Origin: Marinobacter algicola DG893
GTDB taxonomy: Bacteria > Pseudomonadota > Gammaproteobacteria > Pseudomonadales > Oleiphilaceae
Reading direction: 5' to 3'
Assembly: GCF_000170835.1 (NCBI RefSeq)
Contig: NZ_ABCP01000030.1
Coordinates: 1 to 44,828 of the forward strand
DNA: 44,828 nt
Each line of letters starts with the position of its first letter. The stretch's first letter is position 1. The notes under the pieces are model-generated. The model did not search any database and had not been told where the DNA came from. It worked only from the letters and a program-made list of their open reading frames with translations. Shown here piece by piece: positions 29,701 to 39,386 of the stretch. The translations under genes and the position numbers were made by a program.

Positions 29701-31290
29701 CTATTGGCTATAGAACAGGGCCGCCCCGAGCAGTTCACGGGTGTAATCGTGCTTTGGTGTATTGAATATCCCGGCGGCATCGCCGTATTCCACGACCCGA
29801 CCGTTCTTCAGTACCAGCAATTTATGGCTCAGCGCCCGGACCACGGCCAGATCGTGGCTGATAAACACATAGCTTAGACCATATTTGTCCTGTAGATCCC
29901 GTAGCAGGTTAATCACCTGCTTTTGCACGGTCCGGTCCAGGGCAGAGGTGGGTTCGTCCAGAATGATGAGCTCGGGCTGCAGGACCAGCGCCCGGGCGAT
30001 GGCAATGCGTTGGCGCTGACCACCGGAGAATTCATGGGGGTAGCGGTGACGGGCCTGTGGGTCGAGCCCAACGTCGGTGAGCGCCTGTATGACCCTTCGG
30101 TCCTGTTCTTCAGGTGTTGCCGGTGCGTGTATCTCAAGGCCTTCCCGCACGATCTCGGCGACTGACATCCGCGGGCTGAGGCTACCGAATGGGTCCTGGA
30201 ACACAATCTGAATACGGCTGCGCCATGGCCGGAACTGCTTCTGGTCGAGCGGACCGAGTTCTTCGCCGCTGAGCCGAATACTGCCGCGACTGGAAGTGAG
30301 CTTAAGCAGTGCGTGGCCGATCGTGGTCTTACCACTTCCGCTTTCACCAACGATACCCAGGGTTTCGCCTTCGTTGAGCGAGAAGCTGACGTCGTCGACT
30401 GCCTGAAACCACGACTGAGGCCGACCAAACAGGCTTTTGCGGGTGACGAAGCGCACATCTAGGTTGTTCACGTCCAGCAGCGACTTGTTGTCGACCATGG
30501 CGCCCGACGGCGAGGCCGGTGGTTCTGCGTCAAGCAGGCGTCGGGTATAAGCATGCTGTGGGGCCTCAAACAGCGTCGCTGTCGGAGCTTCCTCAATCAG
30601 TTGTCCCTGCTCCATCACCACGACATGGTCTGCGTAGCGCCGCACGATGGACAAGTCGTGGGTGATCAGCAAGATCGCCATGCCCAGCTTTTGTTGCAGG
30701 TCTTTCAACAATTCCAGTACCTGCTTCTGGACAGTGACGTCGAGTGCCGTTGTCGGCTCGTCCGCGATCAGCAGGTCCGGCTCGTTGGCGAGCGCCATGG
30801 CAATCATCACGCGCTGCTTCTGGCCGCCGGAGAGCTGATGCGGGTAGCTTGTCAGGCGCTCCTCAGGCGAGGGAATGCCGACCAGGTCCAATAGTTCCAC
30901 ACAACGGGCACGGGCCTGTGGACCACGCATCCCCTTATGCAATGCCAAGGTTTCGCTGATCTGCTTTTCCACCGTGTGCAGTGGATTGAGCGAGGTCATT
31001 GGCTCCTGGAAAATCATGCTGACGTGACGACCGCGAATCTGTCGGAGGCGTTTCTGGCTGGCCTTCAACATGTCCTCTCCCCGCAACAGGATGGTACCTG
31101 AGGGATAACTGGCGTGGCGTTCGTCGAGCAGGCGGAGAATTGACAGGGCGGACACCGATTTCCCGGAGCCGCTCTCTCCAACCAGGGCGACGGTTTCACC
31201 ATTATCGATACTCAGCGACAATCGATCCACCGCCTGAATGGCGTCGTCAAAACGAATGGACAGATCCCGGATTTCCAGCAGTTGCGGCAT
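29701..31290 (-). CDS. yejF: Peptide/microcin C ABC importer, ATPase
   Basis: YejF powers the YejABE importer of oligopeptides and, in E. coli, microcin C. The 529 residues equal the E. coli length and hold two ABC domains in tandem. Each has a Walker [10 protein letters not shown] and a signature (LSGGQKQR in the first, FSGGQRQR in the second), with Walker [13 protein letters not shown] and [13 protein letters not shown] chose the ATG complementary to 31288-31290 ([12 protein letters not shown]). A longer start would extend 16 codons into yejE. It is the last gene of yejABEF, one base after the yejE stop. Confidence 0.95.
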   Translation of the reverse strand: MPQLLEIRDLSIRFDDAIQAVDRLSLSIDNGETVALVGESGSGKSVSALSILRLLDERHASYPSGTILLRGEDMLKASQKRLRQIRGRHVSMIFQEPMTSLNPLHTVEKQISETLALHKGMRGPQARARCVELLDLVGIPSPEERLTSYPHQLSGGQKQRVMIAMALANEPDLLIADEPTTALDVTVQKQVLELLKDLQQKLGMAILLITHDLSIVRRYADHVVVMEQGQLIEEAPTATLFEAPQHAYTRRLLDAEPPASPSGAMVDNKSLLDVNNLDVRFVTRKSLFGRPQSWFQAVDDVSFSLNEGETLGIVGESGSGKTTIGHALLKLTSSRGSIRLSGEELGPLDQKQFRPWRSRIQIVFQDPFGSLSPRMSVAEIVREGLEIHAPATPEEQDRRVIQALTDVGLDPQARHRYPHEFSGGQRQRIAIARALVLQPELIILDEPTSALDRTVQKQVINLLRDLQDKYGLSYVFISHDLAVVRALSHKLLVLKNGRVVEYGDAAGIFNTPKHDYTRELLGAALFYSQ

Positions 31291-31291
31291 A

Positions 31292-32314
31292 TCAGTTCTT
31301 TCTCGGATCGAAGGCATCACGGACGGCTTCACCGACAAACACCAGCAGCGTCAACATGATGGATAGGGAAACAAACGCCGATATACCCAGCCACGGGGCG
31401 TGGAGGTTGGACTTACCCTGGGCGATCAGCTCGCCCAGGGAGGGTGACCCGGACGGCAGGCCAAACCCCAGGAAGTCCAGCGACGTCAGCCCGGTAATCG
31501 CGCCGGTCAGGATGAACGGTAGAAAGGTGAGGGTGGCCACCATCGCGTTGGGGAGGATATGGCGGAACATGATCTTGCGGTTACCCAGCCCAAGGGCCCT
31601 CGCGGCCTTAACGTACTCGAAATTACGGGCGCGCAGGAATTCCGCCCGAACCACATCCACCAGCCCCATCCAACTGAATAGCAGCATGATGCCCAGCAGC
31701 CACCAGAAATTGGGTTGCACGATACTGGACAGGATAATCAGCAGGTAGAGCACTGGAAGCCCGGACCAGACCTCGATAAACCGCTGCCCCAGCAGATCGA
31801 CCTTGCCGCCGTAGAAGCCCTGGATAGCACCCACAACCACGCCCACGATGCAGCTGAGGATGGTCAGCACAAGCCCGAACAGGACGGAAATGCGGAACCC
31901 GTAAATCACCCGAGCAGCCACATCCCGGCCCTGGTCATCGGTGCCGATCCAGTTTTCAGCGCTGGGTGGGGCCGGAGATGGTACCTCAAGGTTATAGTTC
32001 GTGGTGTTGTAGCTAAAACGAATGGGAGGCCAGATCATCCAGCCATTTGCCTCGATTTCATCGGCGATAAACGAATCGCGGTAGTCGGCTTCGGTGGGCA
32101 GAAACCCGCCGAACGTCTCCTCGGGTACACTCTCCACGATCGGAAAGTAAACATCCCCTTTGTAATAGGCGACCAGTGGTACGTCATTTGCGATCACCTC
32201 GGCGATGAGCGAGAGCCCAAAGAGCGCCAGGAATATCCACAGGGACCAGAAACCACGACGGTTGTTGCGGAAGTTGCGAAGCCGTCTTTTCTGGATAGGA
32301 GAGAGCGTTACCAT
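31292..32314 (-). CDS. yejE: Peptide/microcin C ABC importer, permease
   Basis: This is one of two membrane subunits of the Yej importer. The 340-residue product has an N-terminal helix (about residues 24-42), a large periplasmic insert (about 45-130), and the C-terminal transport domain with about five helices. The EAA loop ARALGLGNRKIMFRHILPNAM contacts the ATPase. The length matches E. coli (341). Only two bases separate it from yejB, with GGGAGGG as ribosome site inside the yejB end. Confidence 0.95.
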   Translation of the reverse strand: MVTLSPIQKRRLRNFRNNRRGFWSLWIFLALFGLSLIAEVIANDVPLVAYYKGDVYFPIVESVPEETFGGFLPTEADYRDSFIADEIEANGWMIWPPIRFSYNTTNYNLEVPSPAPPSAENWIGTDDQGRDVAARVIYGFRISVLFGLVLTILSCIVGVVVGAIQGFYGGKVDLLGQRFIEVWSGLPVLYLLIILSSIVQPNFWWLLGIMLLFSWMGLVDVVRAEFLRARNFEYVKAARALGLGNRKIMFRHILPNAMVATLTFLPFILTGAITGLTSLDFLGFGLPSGSPSLGELIAQGKSNLHAPWLGISAFVSLSIMLTLLVFVGEAVRDAFDPRKN

Positions 32315-32316
32315 AG

Positions 32317-33399
32317 CTACGATCCCTCCCGGCTTTCGAAATCAATGCGGGGGTCCACCAGAACGTAAGTGATATCGCTGATCAGCTTCAGCACCAATCC
32401 CATCAAGGTGAAGATATAGAGGGTACCGAATATCACCGGATAATCCCGATTCAACGCGGCCTCAAAGCCCAGTAATCCCAGGCCATCCAGAGAGAAGATC
32501 ACTTCAATCAGCAATGAACCGGTGAAGAACAGCGACACAAGCACGCCGGGAAGGCTGGCAATGACGATCAGCATGGCGTTGCGGAACACATGCCCGTAAA
32601 GCACCTGTTTCTCTTCCAGACCCTTGGCCCTGGCAGTCACCACGTACTGCTTGCTGATCTCATCGAGGAAGGAGTTCTTGGTGAGCAGGGTGAGGGTGGC
32701 AAAGCCACCGATAACATTGGCCGTAACGGGCAGCGCGAGGTGCCAGAAGTAATCTCCAATTTGCTGGTACCAGGTCAGTTCATCGAAATTGGACGACGTC
32801 AGCCCCCGCAGTGGAAACCAGTCCAGATAACTGCCCCCTGCGAACAGGACGATCAACAGTATCGCAAACAGGAAACCTGGAATGGCGTAGCCCACAACGA
32901 TGGCGGAGCTGCTCCAGACGTCGAATCGTGATCCGTCGGTGACCGCCTTGCGGATGCCGAGGGGTATCGATATGAGGTAGATGATGAGGGTGGACCACAG
33001 CCCCAGGGAGATGGAGACGGGCATCTTGTCCAGAATCAGTTCGATCACCGAGCGGTCCCGAAAAAAGGACTCGCCAAAATCAAAGGTGGCGTAATCGCCA
33101 AGCATCTTCAGAAATCGCTCATGAGCCGGCTTGTCGAAGCCGTACATGACCTCAATCTCTTTAAGCAACTCGTCCGGCAGGCCACGGGAGCCGCGGCTAT
33201 CACCACTGGACGAGGTGACCTCGCCGCCACCGCCGCCGCTGGCGCGGGACAGGGCGCTACCTCCATGCCCTTCGGTTTCCGCGATCAACTGCTCAACGGG
33301 ACCGCCCGGGGCCGCCTGAACAATCACGAAATTGAGCAGCATGATCCCGAGCAGGGTGGGGATAATCAGCGCCAGGCGCCTGAGGATATAACTGCCCAT
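32317..33399 (-). CDS. yejB: Peptide/microcin C ABC importer, permease
   Basis: This is the second Yej membrane subunit. The 360 residues begin [20 protein letters not shown] (first helix), followed by a periplasmic loop, then five helices and the EAA motif [21 protein letters not shown]. The first loop (about residues 45-72) contains a Gly/Ser-rich tract, including SGGGGGE and [12 protein letters not shown], where E. coli YejB also has a low-complexity segment. The core is very like E. coli YejB ([20 protein letters not shown]). It lies 38 bases after yejA. Confidence 0.95.
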   Translation of the reverse strand: MGSYILRRLALIIPTLLGIMLLNFVIVQAAPGGPVEQLIAETEGHGGSALSRASGGGGGEVTSSSGDSRGSRGLPDELLKEIEVMYGFDKPAHERFLKMLGDYATFDFGESFFRDRSVIELILDKMPVSISLGLWSTLIIYLISIPLGIRKAVTDGSRFDVWSSSAIVVGYAIPGFLFAILLIVLFAGGSYLDWFPLRGLTSSNFDELTWYQQIGDYFWHLALPVTANVIGGFATLTLLTKNSFLDEISKQYVVTARAKGLEEKQVLYGHVFRNAMLIVIASLPGVLVSLFFTGSLLIEVIFSLDGLGLLGFEAALNRDYPVIFGTLYIFTLMGLVLKLISDITYVLVDPRIDFESREGS

Positions 33400-33437
33400 T
33401 CAGCGGAACTCCGTCAAGGTTGTGTCAGAGATCTGCG

Positions 33438-35261
33438 TCATTGGTCAGTGCTTTTTACCCACCAGTTATTAATGTCCACGCCGTTTTTGGGAACCGTTTC
33501 CGGCCGCTGCAGGAACGACCAGTAGGCAATACGATCCTTGGGCAGGTACCAGTTTGGAATCACGTAGTGTCCATGCAGCAGCACCCGGTCCAGAGCCCGC
33601 GTACGGTAGACAAGCTCCTCCCGGGTAGGCGCCTGAATCACCAGGTTGACCAATTCATCAACCACCGGACTGTTCACTCCCATATAGTTGCGCGAGCCTT
33701 TCACATCGACATTGGAGGAATGCCAGTATTCCCTCTGCTCATTGCCGGGGGAGTCGGACTGGCCAATACCCTGGACCGTCATGTCGTAGTCGAACTCACG
33801 AAGGCGCTGGATGTACTGGTTGGTATCCACCAGACGTACGGAAACATCAATCCCCAGCCTTTCGAGGTTGTTCTTGAAGGGCAGTACCACACGTTCGAAG
33901 GTTTTCTGAAAGATCAGGATTTCGAACGCCAGGGGATCACCAGTTTCCCGCTTCACCATGGTGCCATCCCTGACCTCGTAGCCGGCATCACGTAACAACG
34001 TCAGAGCTGTACGGAGGTTATCGCGGAGCCCGCTCTTACCCGCCGTCGAAGGGGGCTGATAGTCTTCATTGAAAACATCCTCGGGCAATTGATCGCGGTA
34101 AGGTTCGAGGATCTCCAGTTCGCGTCCTTCGGGCAGACCAGACGACGCCAGCTCGCTGTTTTCGAAGTAGCTTGAGGTGCGGGTGTATTGCCCGAAGAAA
34201 AGGTTTTTGTTGGCCCATTCAAAGTCAAACGCGTAAGCCAGCGCTTCCCGTACACGAGGGTCGCTGAATACCTGGCGGCGGGTGTTCATCGCGAACGCCT
34301 GCATACCGGCGGGGCGGCCATGCTCTATGGCTTCGGTTTTCGCCTTGCCGGAGTCGAACTGGTTGCCGGTGTAGGCGGTGGCCCAGTTCTTCGCTGAGGA
34401 CTCTACCCGAAAATCGAAATTACCGGCACGGAAGGACTCGAGTGCGACAGTGTCATCCTTGTAGTAGTCATAGCGAATTTCATCGAAATTATACCGCCCC
34501 TTCCGCACTCCGATGTTCCTGGCCCAGTAATCCTTCACCCGTTTGAAGGTGATGGAGCGGCCCGCCTCGAAGTCGCTAATGCGATACGGACCGCTGCCGA
34601 CAGGCGGTGTCAGGCCGTTGTCACCAAATTCACGATTTTCCCAGTAATGGCTTGGAAGCACGGGTAGCTGGCCGAGAATCAGTGGCAGTTCGCGGTTGTT
34701 GGTTTCACCAAACTCAAAGCGGATAGTCTGCTCATCTTCGACGATTACCTCGGTCACGTCTGCATAATAGTTGCGATAGAAAGGGTGGCCTTTGGTGGTC
34801 AGGGCATCGAATGAAAACTTCACGTCTTCTGCGGTAATAGACTCACCATCGTGGAACCGGGCTTCGTCACGCAGGTGAAAGGTCACATAACTGCGGTCTT
34901 CCGGGGTCTCGATAGACTCAGCAATCAGCCCATACGCGGAAAAAGGTTCGTCCGCCGATGGTTCCATAAGGGTGTCGTAAAGGTAGGCGTTGATGCCCGC
35001 CGCGGCGACACCGCGAATGACGAAAGGATTGAAGGTGTCGAATCCATTGGCCACCACGGCCATCCGAAGTATGCCGCCTTTGGGGGCCTCAGGATTGACG
35101 TAGTCAAAATGCGGGAAGCCTTCGGTGTATTGCGGGGCGCCGTGCATGGCGATGCCGTGACGTGGGTCCGGCTCGGCTGAGGCAGATTGCCATGGGAGAA
35201 GAGCCATGGCGGTAACGGTAAAAACACTGATGAGGGATGAGGCTTTCCGTGTTCTTGTCAT
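33438..35261 (-). CDS. yejA: Peptide/microcin C ABC importer, binding protein
   Basis: YejA is the periplasmic solute-binding protein that captures peptides for YejBEF. The 607-residue product has a signal peptide (cut likely after SASA, residue 29) and the family-5 extracellular binding-protein fold. Visible segments include APKGGILRMAVVANGFDTFNP near the start, FHLRDEARFHDGESITAEDV and the GSGPYRI motif. Length is close to E. coli YejA (604). It starts 26 bases after the mltD stop, so mltD and yejABEF may share a transcript. Pseudomonas has two such binding-protein genes at this place; here there is one. Confidence 0.94.
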   Translation of the reverse strand: MTRTRKASSLISVFTVTAMALLPWQSASAEPDPRHGIAMHGAPQYTEGFPHFDYVNPEAPKGGILRMAVVANGFDTFNPFVIRGVAAAGINAYLYDTLMEPSADEPFSAYGLIAESIETPEDRSYVTFHLRDEARFHDGESITAEDVKFSFDALTTKGHPFYRNYYADVTEVIVEDEQTIRFEFGETNNRELPLILGQLPVLPSHYWENREFGDNGLTPPVGSGPYRISDFEAGRSITFKRVKDYWARNIGVRKGRYNFDEIRYDYYKDDTVALESFRAGNFDFRVESSAKNWATAYTGNQFDSGKAKTEAIEHGRPAGMQAFAMNTRRQVFSDPRVREALAYAFDFEWANKNLFFGQYTRTSSYFENSELASSGLPEGRELEILEPYRDQLPEDVFNEDYQPPSTAGKSGLRDNLRTALTLLRDAGYEVRDGTMVKRETGDPLAFEILIFQKTFERVVLPFKNNLERLGIDVSVRLVDTNQYIQRLREFDYDMTVQGIGQSDSPGNEQREYWHSSNVDVKGSRNYMGVNSPVVDELVNLVIQAPTREELVYRTRALDRVLLHGHYVIPNWYLPKDRIAYWSFLQRPETVPKNGVDINNWWVKSTDQ

Positions 35262-35287
35262 AGATCTCGCACGTTTCCGGTTCAGAC

Positions 35288-37012
35288 TCAGGGGCTGTTT
35301 CTTATGTCGACATAGAGTACCAGACTTTGCCCAGGCTGAAGATAACGTGAGGTGTTGAGGTCGTTCCAGCTTGCGATGTCTCTCACATTCACCGCAAACC
35401 GGCTGGCGATGGTTGACAGGGAATCGCCTTTGCGGACTTGATAACCCACCTTGCGCACCATGCCTTTGCCACGATTGGTGCTGGCCAGCATGGCGGGTTG
35501 TTTCGACTTCGACCAGATGACCAGTTTCTTGCCGGGCATCAGAGGGTCACCAGGTGCCATGCCGTTCCAGGACGCCAGTTGGCGGACGGACACTCGATGC
35601 TCCCGTGCAATATCCCAGAACGTGTCCCCGGAGCGGACCGTGTAGTTAACCCGGGTGCCGTTGGCGTTCTTGCCGCTCCGTTCCTGCTTCCTGGCGAGCC
35701 GTTCACTGGCGCTCAGGGAATAGGTCCCCGCCTGTTCGGCAGCAGAGGGGATCATCAGCCGTTGGCCGATGCGAATGATGTGGCTGTTGAGGTTGTTGAC
35801 CTGCTGTATCACCGAGGGTGTGGTGTTATAGCGCCTGGCAATGGTGCTCAGGGTGTCGCCGGATTCCACCTTGTAGTTCCGCCAGGATACGCGCTTCGCC
35901 GGATTCATACCCTTGAGGGCCGTGGCGAAGGTTTCAGCATGGTTGCGGGGGATGAGCAGGCGATGGGGGCCATTCGGTGACGTCGCCCAGCGATTATAGG
36001 AGGGGTTCAGCAGGTAGATTTCGTCGATATCGACGCCTGCGAGTTCCGCTGCCTGGGCCAGATCAAGCTGCGAACCGGTATCCACGACTTCAAAGTAGGG
36101 CTCGTCGTCCAGCGGGGGCAGTTCAATGCCGTAGGCCTGTGGATCGTCGAAGATTTTAGCCAGGGCAATCAGTTTGGGGACGTAATGTCGGGTCTCGCGA
36201 GGCAGGTCGAGGGACCAGTAATCCGTTGGCTCATTACGCTTACGGTTGCGTCGCATGGCGCTGGAGACCGTGCCGCCACCACTGTTATAGGCCGCAAGTG
36301 CCAGCATGTAGTCGCCGTCGAATCGTGTTGCCAGTTTATCAAGGTACGTCAGTGCGGCATCGGTGGCAGCAATGATATCGCGGCGATCGTCATGCCACCA
36401 ACTTTGGGTCAGACCAAAATACTTGCCTGTGGAGGGAATGAACTGCCACAGGCCGGCAGCACGGCCGTGGGAGTAAGCAAAGGGATCGAAGGCACTCTCC
36501 ACCACGGGCAGCAAGGCCAGTTCCGTGGGCAGCCCGCGTTTCTCGGCTTCGGAAACAATATAGTGCAGGTAACGGCTGCCACGATCGACAACTCGATCAA
36601 TGTAGCGCGGATGCTTTTTGTACCAGTTCAGTTGCGCCTGGACCCTGGGCTCGCTGGCATCGTGATCCAGCTCGAATCCAGCCCGCAGGCGATGCCACAG
36701 GTCCGGTGTGGCATCATTCTCTTCCGCGATCTGTTGGTCAGGCTCGTCCAGCTTTTCCCTGGCGTCTTCGGCCGTTTTCTTGAGCGATGGGTCGATGGCG
36801 TCGTCGAGCTTCGTCCGGGATGCGCGGCCGGTTGAGTCGTCACCAGGCGAGGACTCTATCGCTTCCTTAAGCTCATCGTCACCAGCTGCCACGGTCAGTT
36901 TTTCCGAGGCTAACACGTCACTTGATGGAGAATCCGAAAAAGGATCAAGAGCGCTGCAGCCACTGGCAAGTGCGCCAAGGAGAAACAGGGTGGAAAATCG
37001 CGAGACCGTCAT
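35288..37012 (-). CDS. mltD: Membrane-bound lytic murein transglycosylase D
   Basis: MltD is an outer-membrane lipoprotein that cleaves peptidoglycan glycan strands, forming 1,6-anhydro ends. The 574 residues have a lipoprotein signal ending LASGC (C19, followed by Ser, consistent with outer-membrane sorting) and an acidic linker (about 20-100). The GH23 domain has catalytic E172 in LLPVVESAFDPFAYS and GLWQFIPSTGKYFG. Three LysM modules follow (about 380-422, 457-500 and 534-567). E. coli MltD has two LysM modules; three occur in other relatives. The gene leads the mltD-yejABEF run. Confidence 0.95.
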   Translation of the reverse strand: MTVSRFSTLFLLGALASGCSALDPFSDSPSSDVLASEKLTVAAGDDELKEAIESSPGDDSTGRASRTKLDDAIDPSLKKTAEDAREKLDEPDQQIAEENDATPDLWHRLRAGFELDHDASEPRVQAQLNWYKKHPRYIDRVVDRGSRYLHYIVSEAEKRGLPTELALLPVVESAFDPFAYSHGRAAGLWQFIPSTGKYFGLTQSWWHDDRRDIIAATDAALTYLDKLATRFDGDYMLALAAYNSGGGTVSSAMRRNRKRNEPTDYWSLDLPRETRHYVPKLIALAKIFDDPQAYGIELPPLDDEPYFEVVDTGSQLDLAQAAELAGVDIDEIYLLNPSYNRWATSPNGPHRLLIPRNHAETFATALKGMNPAKRVSWRNYKVESGDTLSTIARRYNTTPSVIQQVNNLNSHIIRIGQRLMIPSAAEQAGTYSLSASERLARKQERSGKNANGTRVNYTVRSGDTFWDIAREHRVSVRQLASWNGMAPGDPLMPGKKLVIWSKSKQPAMLASTNRGKGMVRKVGYQVRKGDSLSTIASRFAVNVRDIASWNDLNTSRYLQPGQSLVLYVDIRNSP

Positions 37013-37100
37013 ATGACTACTTCCGATGGCTGGTCGACGCCGGGGTGAACTGTATGAAATCCCGGCATATTTAATGAGTTATGACACAAAAGTTTCACGG

Positions 37101-37130
37101 ATTCTATTGGAAGGCTTTTCGGGGGGTCAA
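37101..37130 (-). promoter_or_regulatory. Putative sigma70 promoter of mltD
   Basis: On the - strand, TTGACC (complement of 37125-37130) and TAGAAT (complement of 37101-37106) are 18 bases apart, 88 bases upstream of the mltD ATG. Five of six bases match consensus in each box, making this one of the better promoters in the window. Confidence 0.5.
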
Positions 37131-37185
37131 CAAGACTCGCGTTACGTCATTGATAGAAATTGTTACCCGCCTCTGAGCGTATCCC

Positions 37186-37980
37186 CTAGAACGTATCCTT
37201 CCCGTGCCTTGTAGCTGCGAAAACGTCGTTGTCTGATTTGACGGCCAGGCCCGCTTTCTGTGCGTATTGCCGTGCAGCGGCGACAACTGCCTCGTCGTCC
37301 CAACGCAGGAAAGGGTTCAGTTGCTTTTCCTCACCGAGGATGGAGGGAACGGTGGGCATACCATCGTCGCGACGTTTCTGGCAGTGAGCCTCGAACTCCC
37401 TGAGCGGCTCGTCATCCGGTAGCCAGTGACGGGCGAATTTCAGGTTGGCCAGCGTGTACTCGTGAGCACAGTATACGGCAGTATCGTCTGGCAGACCCCG
37501 CAGGCTTTCCAGTGATTGTTTCATCTGCTCCGGAGATCCTTCGAACAGGCGCCCACAACCGCATACAAAGAGGGTATCGCCACAAAACAGGACCGGACGG
37601 CCGTTGACATGCACGTCGGTGTAATAGGCAATATGGTCTAGTGTGTGTCCGGGTACGCCGAGCACATCGAACGTGAGGTGCTGCCAGACCACCTCATCCC
37701 CGGGATGCACTTCACTGGTGGCGCCCTTGAAGGGAGAATTCGCCGGGCCGATGATTCGGCAGTCGGGTACTGTTTTGGCAAGTTTGCTCACGCCGCCAAC
37801 ATGATCGGGGTGGTGATGGGTCACCAGTATGGTGTCCAGTTCCAGCCCGTTGTCTGCCAGGAACTCGATGACCGGCTCGGCCTGTCCAGGGTCCACGATC
37901 AATGCCTTGCGGTCCTCACTGTTCGACAGGCACCAGATGTAGTTGTCATTGAAGGCTGGAATAGCGTTAATGGTCAGCAT
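37186..37980 (-). CDS. gloB: Hydroxyacylglutathione hydrolase (glyoxalase II)
   Basis: GloB hydrolyses S-lactoylglutathione to lactate and glutathione, finishing methylglyoxal detoxification. The 264-residue metallo-beta-lactamase-fold protein has the two-metal site [10 protein letters not shown] (H55, H57, D59, H60), the [10 protein letters not shown] and [16 protein letters not shown] segments, and the [11 protein letters not shown] glutathione region. The ATG complementary to 37978-37980 gives the expected start [16 protein letters not shown], with GGAG upstream. It diverges from the methyltransferase gene, the common gloB-yafS-rnhA-dnaQ arrangement. Confidence 0.95.
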   Translation of the reverse strand: MLTINAIPAFNDNYIWCLSNSEDRKALIVDPGQAEPVIEFLADNGLELDTILVTHHHPDHVGGVSKLAKTVPDCRIIGPANSPFKGATSEVHPGDEVVWQHLTFDVLGVPGHTLDHIAYYTDVHVNGRPVLFCGDTLFVCGCGRLFEGSPEQMKQSLESLRGLPDDTAVYCAHEYTLANLKFARHWLPDDEPLREFEAHCQKRRDDGMPTVPSILGEEKQLNPFLRWDDEAVVAAARQYAQKAGLAVKSDNDVFAATRHGKDTF

Positions 37981-38013
37981 AGGCTCCACATGTGCGATAC
38001 GAGTGTGACTGTT

Positions 38014-38048
38014 ATCATAGAGTATTAATCCCGGTGCCCCAACACCGG
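38014..38048 (-). promoter_or_regulatory. gloB promoter with inverted repeat over the -35
   Basis: On the - strand, TTGGGG (complement of 38037-38042) and TATGAT (complement of 38014-38019) are 17 bases apart, 34 bases before the gloB ATG. The -35 hexamer is exactly the loop of a perfect inverted repeat CCGGTG (38031-38036) and CACCGG (38043-38048). The repeat also lies 25 bases upstream of the divergent methyltransferase start, so it could be an operator or an mRNA-leader hairpin. Confidence 0.42.
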
Positions 38049-38073
38049 AGAAACGAACCAGGGGAACGCCGCA

Positions 38074-38895
38074 ATGAACCCAGCAGGTGACATTGACTAT
38101 GCTGCCCGACATGACAGCTTCGAGAGCTGGTTCCAGACACCCCTGGGCCGTTCATTATTGGCCGATCAGCGTGCCTGCGTTGAGCGCCATGTTCGCGCCC
38201 TTTCCGGCGCGAGACAGTTGCAGGTTGCAGTCAGTCATCGGCTGCCACTGGCCAGCGGGACTGATTTTGCCCAACGTGTTCTGACGACGCCGAACTGGCA
38301 GTCCTCTATTCCCGATGGTGTCGCAGTCTGCGATGCCGACGAGTTGCCCTTTCCCGGTGATTCCATGGACCTGGTTATTCTCCACCACACGGCGGATTTT
38401 TCGCCGCATCCTCACCAGGCTTTGCGGGAGGCCTCCAGGGTGCTCAGGGGGGAGGGCGTGATGATGTTGATAGGGTTTAACCCGTTTAGCCTTTGGGGGC
38501 TGCGGAAACTGGTTTCCAGACATCATGAAGGCCCCTGGGGTGGTCGTTTTCTGATGAAGGGCCGCATGGAAGACTGGCTCCGGCTGCTGGACTTTTCCGT
38601 GGAGTCCTCGGATTCCTCGTTTTTCCAGGTGCCGCTTCAACGGGCGGTTCTAGCGGAGCGCAGGGGGCTGATGGAAAGGTTGTGCGGCAACCGTTTCCTG
38701 CCGGTGGGGGCTTATTACTGTATCCTTGCCAAAAAGCGCGTTTACTCCAGGTTGCAGCGGAGACCAGCCTGGCAAGGGCAGAAAGTCATCGCCCTGCCAG
38801 GAAGGGGCGCAGTGGGAGCTTCCCGTGACTACCCGGCGCGCCCCGAAAACGGTCGGTGCGCTATATTGAAACACAAGCATGTCGAGGAGTATTGA
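38074..38895 (+). CDS. yafS: YafS-like SAM-dependent methyltransferase
   Basis: The 273-residue product looks like a class I SAM methyltransferase of the type found between gloB and rnhA in many gammaproteobacteria. Its substrate is unknown. The later motifs are clear: [20 protein letters not shown] (about residues 88-107), [20 protein letters not shown] (about 118-137) and [11 protein letters not shown]. The usual glycine-rich motif I (D/E-x-G-x-G-x-G) is missing; the corresponding place reads [14 protein letters not shown]. coli YafS, as I recall it, is also degenerate there. The stop overlaps the rnhA ATG by one base (TGATG). Confidence 0.82.
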   Translation: MNPAGDIDYAARHDSFESWFQTPLGRSLLADQRACVERHVRALSGARQLQVAVSHRLPLASGTDFAQRVLTTPNWQSSIPDGVAVCDADELPFPGDSMDLVILHHTADFSPHPHQALREASRVLRGEGVMMLIGFNPFSLWGLRKLVSRHHEGPWGGRFLMKGRMEDWLRLLDFSVESSDSSFFQVPLQRAVLAERRGLMERLCGNRFLPVGAYYCILAKKRVYSRLQRRPAWQGQKVIALPGRGAVGASRDYPARPENGRCAILKHKHVEEY

Positions 38896-39341
38896 TGGCC
38901 GGCAAGGTTGTTCTCTATACCGATGGAGCCTGCAAGGGTAACCCTGGGCCAGGAGGCTGGGGCGTTGTTCTGAGGTACGGCGATGCCAACAAGATGTTGC
39001 ATGGTGGCGAAGCAAATACCACCAACAATCGCATGGAGTTGATGGCTGCGATACAGGGTTTGAAAGCGCTCAGGCGCACGTGCGACGTGGAGCTTTATAC
39101 CGATTCCCAATATGTCCGCAAGGGCATCACTGAATGGATGACGGGATGGAAGCGAAACGGTTGGAAAACATCCGCAAAAAAGCCGGTCAAGAATGAAGAT
39201 CTCTGGCGGGAGCTGGACAATGAGGTGGCCCGCCACAAGGTCAATTGGCACTGGGTGAAAGGGCACTCGGGCAATCCTGACAACGAGCTGGCAGACGAGC
39301 TGGCCAATCGCGGTGTGGAAGAACTGGCTAACGCCGGATAG
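38895..39341 (+). CDS. rnhA: Ribonuclease HI
   Basis: RNase HI degrades the RNA strand of RNA-DNA hybrids such as R-loops and primers. The 148-residue product has the catalytic carboxylates D10 ([15 protein letters not shown]), E48 (NNRMELMA), D70 (YTDSQYV) and D134 (ELADELAN), with H124 in the flexible loop, numbered as in E. coli. The basic protrusion [16 protein letters not shown] is present. The ATG at 38895 has GAGGAG five bases upstream; an in-frame start at 38856 would lie inside yafS. It is followed by dnaQ on the same strand, whereas in E. coli rnhA and dnaQ diverge. Confidence 0.97.
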   Translation: MAGKVVLYTDGACKGNPGPGGWGVVLRYGDANKMLHGGEANTTNNRMELMAAIQGLKALRRTCDVELYTDSQYVRKGITEWMTGWKRNGWKTSAKKPVKNEDLWRELDNEVARHKVNWHWVKGHSGNPDNELADELANRGVEELANAG

Positions 39342-39386
39342 CCGTATAGCAGCGGCGTAACCAATGGGGTAACCGATAGGAAAACC

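Noticed and set aside
39342..39386. Short imperfect repeat GTAACC in the rnhA-dnaQ gap
   Set aside because: Two copies of about 10 bases with mismatches in a 45-base gap are not more than expected by chance.
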